The position numbers and the translations under genes were made by a program. From Chloroflexota bacterium (GTDB taxonomy: Bacteria > Chloroflexota > Anaerolineae > JACRMK01), in contig JACQEC010000173.1 in the NCBI GenBank assembly GCA_016200765.1, positions 1 through 5,229 on the forward strand: 5,229 nt of DNA. Reading direction: 5' to 3'. The notes under the pieces are model-generated. The model was not told the origin of the DNA. It did not search any database and saw only the letters and a list, made by a program, of their open reading frames with translations. Positions within the stretch are counted from its first letter, which is position 1. The number at the start of each line of letters is the position of its first letter. Below are positions 1-4,393 of the stretch, piece by piece.

Positions 1-1286
1 AGGTTGATCCACTGGATCAGGATGAACCCGATGCCGCCGCCGCCGACGAAGCCCAGCACCGTCGAGAAGCGCACGTTGCCGTCCCAGCGATAGAGGATAT
101 AGCCGATGAACTGCGGGATGACCTGCGGCACCACCGCAAAGGCCAGCATCTGCAGGAAGTTCGCGCCCGTCGCCTTGACAGCCTCCATCGGGCCGGGCTC
201 AATGTTCTCAATCGCCTCCGAGCAGAGCTTACCCAATCCGGCCGCCGTGTTGATGGCCAGCGCCAGCGTGCCCGCCGCCGGTCCGATGCCGACCCATACC
301 ACAAACAACGTGGCGACGATGAGCGATTCAATGGAGCGAAAGACGTTCTGGTAGATGCGCACCAGATAGTAGATGCTCGCGCCGCCGCCCCTGAACCCGA
401 CCAGCCCGCCGCCCAGCCCCAGCAGGGCCCCTCCTCCCAACGCCAGCGCCGAGCCGTTAAAGAACCCTAGGTTCAGTTGCGGGGCCGGTACAAGAGCCCC
501 CAGCGCATCGCCGCCGTACAAGCCGAGTGCCAGGCCGTGCACGCCGATGACGGCGGCGGCAATCGCGCCCGTGGCCGGGCCGCGCAGGTCGAGCATCAGG
601 TTGCGCGCGCCGAAGAAGCTCAACGGGATCGCCAGCACCACCCCGAACAGCGTCGCCATCAGCGCGAGCATGACCGTCTCATACATCTTGCTAAGCGTAA
701 CCTCCACCGCATCGCTGGGCAAGAGGCGGCCATTGGCGTGATCAATAATCGCCTCGAAGTCGTATTCGGGGCCCAGCCGCCGCTCGGCTTTAATCTCGAG
801 CTTGAAATGGCCTTGCGCGTCCGTCTGAAACGGCTTGATCAGCTCGCGGTTGGTGAAGCGGGCGTAGTTCAGTTCACCCGCCGTGTTCGGCGAGAAGTTG
901 GCGCCTTCCAGCGTCAGCGGGTCGTCGTAATTCGCGCAGTTCGGCGACAGCGTTAAGGTCGGCTTGCCCGGCTCGCCGACCGTGGCGGCTTGCGGCGGCT
1001 CGGCGCACGGCACCTTGAACCTGACCAGCACCGCCTCGGTGGATCGCTCGCGCACGGCGACGTTGGGATGCAGTAAGTCGTCAATCAGATTGCCCATCAG
1101 GTTGGCGTCGTGCAGGAGTTGATTGGTGTCCAGTTTGACCGCGCGCCAGCCGAGACCGGTCTGCTCGACATCGCCGACCGGCACAAAGAGCACCACCAAG
1201 GCGAGGATCACGATCAACCGGCCCAGCCCGCCGCGCAGGGGATTGCCCTCGCTGGATTTTGGAGCGCGCCCCGTCGTGTTTGCCAT
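1..1286 (-). CDS. phnE: Phosphonate-type ABC transporter permease PhnE, 3' end outside the window
   Basis: Membrane subunit that, probably as a dimer, forms the channel of a phosphonate/phosphite-type importer, energised by PhnC and fed by PhnD. The frame is open from the ATG at 1286 to the left edge (428 complete codons). Visible parts: a short cytoplasmic start; TM1 at about residues 21-37; a beta-rich extracytoplasmic region to about 200; then the permease core with hydrophobic segments near 203-223, 239-257, 280-298, 319-345, 378-398 and 408-425. The family's cytoplasmic coupling loop is clear (GKLCSEAIENIEPGPMEAV from 352, ATG at 372-374, VVPQ at 385-388), followed by YRWDGNVRFSTVLGFVGGGG, typical of PhnE. 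The start overlaps the phnC stop as TAATG, implying translational coupling; GAGGT lies about 11 nt upstream. PhnE proteins are usually about 260-300 residues, so this one is enlarged by two insertions. Family certain; substrate inferred. Confidence 0.93.
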   Translation of the reverse strand, partial: MANTTGRAPKSSEGNPLRGGLGRLIVILALVVLFVPVGDVEQTGLGWRAVKLDTNQLLHDANLMGNLIDDLLHPNVAVRERSTEAVLVRFKVPCAEPPQAATVGEPGKPTLTLSPNCANYDDPLTLEGANFSPNTAGELNYARFTNRELIKPFQTDAQGHFKLEIKAERRLGPEYDFEAIIDHANGRLLPSDAVEVTLSKMYETVMLALMATLFGVVLAIPLSFFGARNLMLDLRGPATGAIAAAVIGVHGLALGLYGGDALGALVPAPQLNLGFFNGSALALGGGALLGLGGGLVGFRGGGASIYYLVRIYQNVFRSIESLIVATLFVVWVGIGPAAGTLALAINTAAGLGKLCSEAIENIEPGPMEAVKATGANFLQMLAFAVVPQVIPQFIGYILYRWDGNVRFSTVLGFVGGGGIGFILIQWIN

Positions 1287-2044
1287 TATCGGATGTTGAC
1301 CTCAACCGCTTCTTCGCCGTAGATTTCCTTGAAGCGCTTTTCGTCAATGTCCTGGGGCAGGCCGTCAAAAACCATGCGCCCCGCCTTCAGGGCGATGATG
1401 CGGTGGCCGTAGGCGCGCGCCAGATCAAGGAAGTGCAGACTGCACAGCACCGTCACGTTGTCCTGCCGGTTCAACTGCTGGATATACTTCATCACGGAGT
1501 GCGAGATGGCCGGATCGAGACTGGCCACCGGCTCATCGGCCAGCAGGAGCTTCGGCTCCTGCATGAGCGCGCGCGCGATGCCGACGCGCTGTTGCTGGCC
1601 GCCGCTTAGCGTATCGGCGCGCACCGCGGCCTTATCGGCGATACCAACGCGCTGCAGGCTGGCCATCGCCCGCTGTTTGTCGGCTTCGGAAAAGACGCCC
1701 AGCGTGGACAGGAGCGGGTTGGCGTAGCCCAATCGCCCGGCCAGCACATTGGTCATCACCGTCGAGCGGTGCACGAGGTTGAAGTGCTGGAAGATCATGC
1801 CGAACTGGCGGCGAAGCCTGCGCAGTTCATCCTGATTCGCCGCTGTGATATCCTGCCTGTTGAAGACGATCTTGCCGGAGGTTGGCTCAATCAGGCGATT
1901 GATACAGCGCAGAAGGGTGGACTTGCCCGACCCCGACAGGCCGATGATGACGAGAAACTGGCCGTCGGGCACGCTGAACGAGATGTCGTCGAGCGCCAGC
2001 GTGCCGCTTGGGTACCGCTTGGTGAGGTGTTGGATTTCAAGCAT
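1286..2044 (-). CDS. phnC: Phosphonate-type ABC transporter ATP-binding protein PhnC
   Basis: Cytoplasmic ATPase that drives import through PhnE. It is 252 residues, normal for the family, with every nucleotide-binding motif intact: Walker A GLSGSGKST (35-43), Q-loop Gln86 in FQHFNLV, signature LSGGQQQRVGIARAL (146-160), Walker B LLLADEP (166-172) with Glu171, D-loop SLDP (175-178) and switch His204 in CSLHFLD. The stretch FQHFNLVHRSTVMTNVLAGR (85-104) is typical of PhnC and separates it from amino-acid or metal importer ATPases. The ATG at 2044 places MLEIQHLTKRYPSG at the usual N terminus, but no clear Shine-Dalgarno precedes it; the upstream sequence instead enters a hairpin ending about 17 nt before the start. 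It is probably co-transcribed with phnD and overlaps phnE by one base. Confidence 0.96.
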   Translation of the reverse strand: MLEIQHLTKRYPSGTLALDDISFSVPDGQFLVIIGLSGSGKSTLLRCINRLIEPTSGKIVFNRQDITAANQDELRRLRRQFGMIFQHFNLVHRSTVMTNVLAGRLGYANPLLSTLGVFSEADKQRAMASLQRVGIADKAAVRADTLSGGQQQRVGIARALMQEPKLLLADEPVASLDPAISHSVMKYIQQLNRQDNVTVLCSLHFLDLARAYGHRIIALKAGRMVFDGLPQDIDEKRFKEIYGEEAVEVNIR

Positions 2045-2055
2045 ACGATGTTCGG

Positions 2056-2124
2056 TTATAGCAAATGGCGTATGGCCGATTCGCTATTCAGCGTGCCATA
2101 CGCCATTCGCACCCATTGCCATTA
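2056..2124. repeat. Inverted array of GCYATNN heptamers; hairpin between phnD and phnC
   Basis: On the minus strand three 7-mers run head to tail from 2076 down to 2056: GCCATAC, GCCATTT, GCTATAA. On the plus strand GCTATTC (2083-2089), GCCATAC (2095-2101), GCCATTC (2102-2108) and GCCATTA (2118-2124) face them. The result is a perfect 13-bp inverted repeat (2064-2076 with 2095-2107). It extends to 16 bp (2061-2076 with 2095-2110) with one mismatch that would be a U-G wobble in the phn mRNA; the loop is 18 nt. ATAGCAAAT (2058-2066) can alternatively pair with ATTCGCTAT (2079-2087), with one mismatch. Confidence 0.75.
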
Positions 2125-2140
2125 CGGCGCCGCCGAATCC

Positions 2141-2192
2141 ATTGATGATTTTAGATTTTTGATTTGGCAATCTAAAATCTGAAATCATCAAT
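2141..2192. repeat. Long hairpin of inverted GATTNNN heptamers
   Basis: 2141-2164 pairs with 2169-2192: 24 positions with two mismatches (2152/2181 and 2160/2173) around a 4-nt loop. It is again built from 7-mers: GATTTTA, GATTTTT, GATTTGG (plus, 2147-2167) facing GATTTCA, GATTTTA, GATTGCC (minus, 2186 down to 2166). There is no T-run after the stem on the minus strand, so it is not a classical terminator. It lies in the phnD-phnC spacer, where such stems could protect the upstream phnD message or lower downstream expression (inference). Confidence 0.8.
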
Positions 2193-2235
2193 CCCCAAAT
2201 CTCCCCGCGGCGGTGAACGATAACGATCAGGCCAG

Positions 2236-2247
2236 GGCCCGCGGGCC
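2236..2247. repeat. 12-bp perfect GC palindrome at the phnD stop codon
   Basis: GGCCCGCGGGCC reads the same on both strands; its last base is the final base of the phnD TAG (2247-2249). It could form a short stem at the end of the phnD message, but no T-tract follows, so it is not called a terminator. Confidence 0.5.
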
Positions 2248-3347
2248 TATGGCGCTTTGGTCGGCGTCGCCGCCGGAGCGCCGGGCGTATTGGTCGGTCT
2301 GGGCTGGATAGCCTGCTCCAGATTCAGGCCAAGCGCCTTCGCGATGACGCGAATCGGGTCAAACAGAGCGTCGCGGCCATCGGCAAAGCCGTAAATCTGA
2401 TAGGTCGAATCGAGCGCCTTCTTGCCGTCGTCGGTCGTCGAGACTTCCAACAGAGCGCGCTTGAAGTTCGCCTTCACCTGCGGGTCGAGGTCCTTGCGGA
2501 CGCTCACCGTGTCGTTGGGAATCTCATCGCTGAACGTCAGTTGCGCGGTCTTGGTCATGATGTCTGGATTGTCCTTGACCAGACCGGTGCGCACATCCTC
2601 AAAGGTTGCGCCCGCATCCACAGTGCCCTTCAGCACGGCCAGCGCGACGTTGTTGTGACTGCCCAGACTCGTGACTTCGGCAAAATCCTTCGCCGGGTCG
2701 AGGCCGTTCTTGGTCAAAATATCGCGCGCATACAAGTTGCCCGAGGTCGAGAGCGGGTCGCCAAAGGCAAACTTCTTGCCCTTCAGCGCCAGAATCTTAT
2801 CCTTCACCGTCGCCTTCGGGTCGGCGGCGAGCTTGGCGAGGTCGGGGTTCTTCTCGACGTTGAAGATGATCTGCGAGCGATAGGTGAAGCAGACATCTTT
2901 GCCGGGCGGGCAGACGTTGGTCGGGCTCTGCACGCGCACGGTGATCAGCATCAGCTCCACACCGCACTTGTCCTTCGCCACCACGTAGCTCAAGGGGTTC
3001 AGCCAACCCACGTCCACCTTGCCACTGCACATCCCTTCGACGGTGGCCGCGAACGAGGTCGAAACCGACGATTCCAACACATAGCCGGTCTTGTTGGAAA
3101 TGAGCTTATCCAGGTCCTTGGCGGCGGCCAGAATCTGCGTCGCGTTGCCCGAGGGGATATACGACTCGATAATCTTCTGCGGCACCTTCGTTGGCGGCGG
3201 CGGGACCGGTGTCGCGGTGGCAGGCGCCGCAGGCACGGCCGTGGCCGCCGGGGCCGGGGCGGTGGTCGGGGCGGCCGTCGTGCCGCAGGCAACGAGCGCC
3301 ACCGCCGCGAGGATGACAATCAATAACAGAACAGGGCGTTTGAACAT
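2247..3347 (-). CDS. phnD: PhnD-family substrate-binding lipoprotein of the phosphonate-type importer
   Basis: Extracytoplasmic receptor that delivers ligand to PhnE. The start chosen is the ATG at 3347: it gives a classic lipoprotein signal (MFKR, hydrophobic stretch 5-20, lipobox LVAC with Cys21) and is preceded by GGAGGAG at 3354-3360. The open frame extends 55 codons further upstream (to 3512), but that part has no family resemblance. The mature protein has a Pro/Ala/Thr-rich tether (about 23-56), then a two-lobed periplasmic binding fold. Family marks include FGDPLSTSGNLYARDIL (195-211), whose Ser/Thr cluster lies in the ligand-binding segment of PhnD proteins, GSHNNVALAVLKGTVDAGAT (229-248) and EIPNDTVSV (275-283). 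Cys107, 128, 146 and 153 are present; 146 and 153 flank a short loop and may form a disulfide. A second TP-rich tail (about 350-366) ends the protein. Phosphonate, phosphite and phosphate are all possible ligands. Confidence 0.94.
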   Translation of the reverse strand: MFKRPVLLLIVILAAVALVACGTTAAPTTAPAPAATAVPAAPATATPVPPPPTKVPQKIIESYIPSGNATQILAAAKDLDKLISNKTGYVLESSVSTSFAATVEGMCSGKVDVGWLNPLSYVVAKDKCGVELMLITVRVQSPTNVCPPGKDVCFTYRSQIIFNVEKNPDLAKLAADPKATVKDKILALKGKKFAFGDPLSTSGNLYARDILTKNGLDPAKDFAEVTSLGSHNNVALAVLKGTVDAGATFEDVRTGLVKDNPDIMTKTAQLTFSDEIPNDTVSVRKDLDPQVKANFKRALLEVSTTDDGKKALDSTYQIYGFADGRDALFDPIRVIAKALGLNLEQAIQPRPTNTPGAPAATPTKAP

Positions 3348-3353
3348 GACCTT

Positions 3354-3360
3354 CTCCTCC
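3354..3360 (-). promoter_or_regulatory. Ribosome binding site of phnD that fixes its start
   Basis: The minus strand reads GGAGGAG six bases before the ATG at 3347. This strong Shine-Dalgarno, together with the lipoprotein signal directly after the ATG, outweighs the longer open frame that reaches 3512. Confidence 0.85.
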
Positions 3361-3470
3361 TTGTATAGGGTATCAGTCGTAATGGATTTCAAATGGGATG
3401 ACAATCGGCAATAACGCAGGATACCTCCTTCGCGCATCAAGATAATGGTTTGCTTTGCCGGGACGCGCCC

Positions 3471-3499
3471 ATCATACAATAAAACATGATAGACTGCAA
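3471..3499 (-). promoter_or_regulatory. Candidate sigma-70 promoter of the phnDCE operon
   Basis: Minus strand: -35 TTGCAG (3494-3499) and -10 TATGAT (3471-3476), 17 bp apart. The -10 matches consensus at 5 of 6 positions, the -35 only at 3 of 6, which would suit an activated promoter. The leader to phnD would be roughly 115 nt. The -35 lies in the left arm of the inverted repeat at 3492-3530. Confidence 0.4.
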
Positions 3500-3530
3500 G
3501 GCGCAGACGCAAAAAAACTGCCTTGCAGTC
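3492..3530. repeat. Perfect 11-bp inverted repeat between the divergent phnD and lexA promoters
   Basis: GACTGCAAGGC (3492-3502) is repeated in inverted form at 3520-3530, separated by 17 bases that include a run of seven A. The core GCAAGGC occurs a third time at 3583-3589, in the expected lexA leader. The right arm ends four bases before the lexA -35 and the left arm covers the candidate phnD -35, so it could be a regulator site acting on one or both genes. No known operator is recognised. Confidence 0.6.
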
Positions 3531-3533
3531 CGC

Positions 3534-3562
3534 TTGACATAGAACTACCGTTCGCGTATAAT
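3534..3562 (+). promoter_or_regulatory. lexA promoter, full sigma-70 consensus
   Basis: TTGACA (3534-3539), 17-bp spacer, TATAAT (3557-3562): identical to consensus at all 12 positions with ideal spacing. Transcription would begin near 3569, giving a leader of about 44 nt to the ATG at 3613. Such a strong promoter fits a gene held down by a repressor bound in its spacer. Confidence 0.9.
3541..3554. promoter_or_regulatory. SOS box (LexA operator) inside the lexA promoter
   Basis: AGAACTACCGTTCG contains the palindrome GAAC-N4-GTTC, the core of the Bacillus/actinobacterial SOS box CGAAC-N4-GTTCG, with one deviation at the outermost left base. It sits exactly between the -35 and -10, so bound LexA would block RNA polymerase. 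This implies autoregulation of lexA. Confidence 0.82.
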
Positions 3563-3569
3563 AGGATAC

Positions 3570-3583
3570 AGAACAAATTTTCG
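3570..3583. promoter_or_regulatory. Possible second, degenerate SOS box at the lexA transcription start
   Basis: AGAACAAATTTTCG keeps the same outer bases as the box at 3541-3554 and the layout GAAC-N4-TTTC, one base off GTTC. It begins 29 bp after the first box, near three helical turns, and covers the predicted start of transcription. It may be a weaker cooperative site; chance similarity is possible. Confidence 0.4.
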
Positions 3584-3612
3584 CAAGGCAGGTTCTCGCG
3601 AAGGAGCGAATT

Positions 3613-4257
3613 ATGAACCTTTCACCACGTCAGCAGGGCATTTTGCGGTTCATCCGGGAGTTTTCCCGCCAGAACGGCTACCCGCCGACGATCCGCGAAA
3701 TCGGCAAGGAAGTCGGCATCAGTTCGACTTCGGTGGTCAACTATAACCTCAATAAGCTGGAGAAGAACGGCCTGCTCGATCGCTCGCGCACGATCTCGCG
3801 CGGCCTGCGCGTCGTGGAGACTCATGCGCCTACCGCGCGGCTCGGCGAGAACATGCTCCGCATTCCGATCGCCGGCACCATCGTCGCCAGCAAGCCGATG
3901 CCGCCGCCGGACGATGCCTTCGCGCACATTCCGCGCGAGACCATCGAACTGACCCGCGACATCGTGCGCGAGCGCGAGGGGCTGTTTGCGCTTCGCGTCA
4001 AAGGCAACTCCATGGTGGACGCGCTGGTCAACGACGGCGACATCGTGGTGATGAAGAAGGACGAGGAGGTGCACAACGGCGATATGGTGGCCGTCTGGCT
4101 GAAAGATCGCGGCGAGACGACCCTCAAACGCATCTACCGCGAGAAGAATCGCGTGCGGCTCCAGCCGGCCAACCCGACGATGAACGCCATCTACGTCAAC
4201 GCCAACAACGTCGAGGTGCAGGGCAAAGTGATGGTCGTCATCCGGCAACTTTCCTGA
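3613..4257 (+). CDS. lexA: LexA repressor, self-cleaving SOS regulator
   Basis: Transcriptional repressor of DNA-damage genes, inactivated by RecA-stimulated self-cleavage. It is 214 residues, normal for the family. The N-terminal winged helix-turn-helix spans about 1-68: NGYPPTIREIGKEVGI (21-36), then the recognition helix in SSTSVVNYNLNKLEKNGLL. The C-terminal S24-type peptidase domain has the cleavage site Ala87-Gly88 in IPIAGTI, catalytic Ser133 in KGNSMVDALVNDGDIV, and general-base Lys172 in GETTLKRIYRE, so cleavage should work. The ATG is preceded by AAGGAG (3601-3606) at 6-nt spacing. It has its own consensus promoter with an SOS box and is followed by a strong terminator, so it is probably transcribed alone. 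The recognition region is compatible with the GAAC-N4-GTTC operator seen upstream. Confidence 0.98.
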   Translation: MNLSPRQQGILRFIREFSRQNGYPPTIREIGKEVGISSTSVVNYNLNKLEKNGLLDRSRTISRGLRVVETHAPTARLGENMLRIPIAGTIVASKPMPPPDDAFAHIPRETIELTRDIVREREGLFALRVKGNSMVDALVNDGDIVVMKKDEEVHNGDMVAVWLKDRGETTLKRIYREKNRVRLQPANPTMNAIYVNANNVEVQGKVMVVIRQLS

Positions 4258-4274
4258 ACGCTCTCCTCCTTATT

Positions 4275-4311
4275 CCTCCGCCCCGCATTGACGCGGGGCG
4301 GAGGTGTTTTT
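4275..4311 (+). terminator. Strong intrinsic terminator of lexA
   Basis: CCTCCGCCCCGC (4275-4286) pairs perfectly over 12 bp with 4293-4304 around the 6-nt loop ATTGAC, followed by TGTTTTT. It starts 18 bases after the lexA stop and should isolate lexA from the downstream gene. A second T-run follows at 4317-4322. Confidence 0.95.
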
Positions 4312-4343
4312 GCCCCTTTTTTCCCCAGTTTATCCCAAATTCC

Positions 4344-4372
4344 TTGACAACAATTCCCAAACGGCCTATATT
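4344..4372 (+). promoter_or_regulatory. Sigma-70 promoter of the FtsK-like gene
   Basis: TTGACA (4344-4349), 17-bp spacer, TATATT (4367-4372): 11 of 12 consensus positions. Transcription would start near 4379, leaving a leader of only about 15 nt before the ATG at 4394. No GAAC-N4-GTTC site is seen here, so direct SOS control is not indicated. Confidence 0.8.
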
Positions 4373-4393
4373 TGAGAGTAGCACTAATGTTCT

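Noticed and set aside
1081..1368. 95-codon minus-strand frame spanning the phnC-phnE junction
   Set aside because: It overlaps both real genes in another frame; the TAATG junction and family matches of PhnC and PhnE explain the region.
2141..2192. Hairpin considered as an intrinsic terminator of phnD
   Set aside because: The stem is AT-rich and no T-run follows on the minus strand; its heptamer structure points to a repeat element instead.
2056..2192. Inverted repeats considered as a CRISPR array or insertion-sequence ends
   Set aside because: Units are only 7 bases without spacers of constant length, and there is no transposase frame or target duplication.
2541..3326. 261-codon plus-strand open frame across phnD
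   Set aside because: Low-complexity Arg/Gly/His sequence antisense to a well-supported phnD, including its repetitive linker region.
3397..3404. Minus-strand TTGTCATC resembling a Pho-box half site upstream of phnD
   Set aside because: Only one half resembles CTGTCAT and no properly spaced second half is present; it is too weak to claim phosphate-starvation control.
3348..3512. 55-codon N-terminal extension of phnD
   Set aside because: The extension would bury the lipoprotein signal in mid-protein and includes the promoter and leader; the ATG at 3347 has a strong ribosome site.
3622..4248. 208-codon open frame on the minus strand opposite lexA
   Set aside because: It mirrors lexA almost end to end, is His/Asp/Arg-rich as expected from an antisense reading of GC-rich code, and has no recognisable domain.
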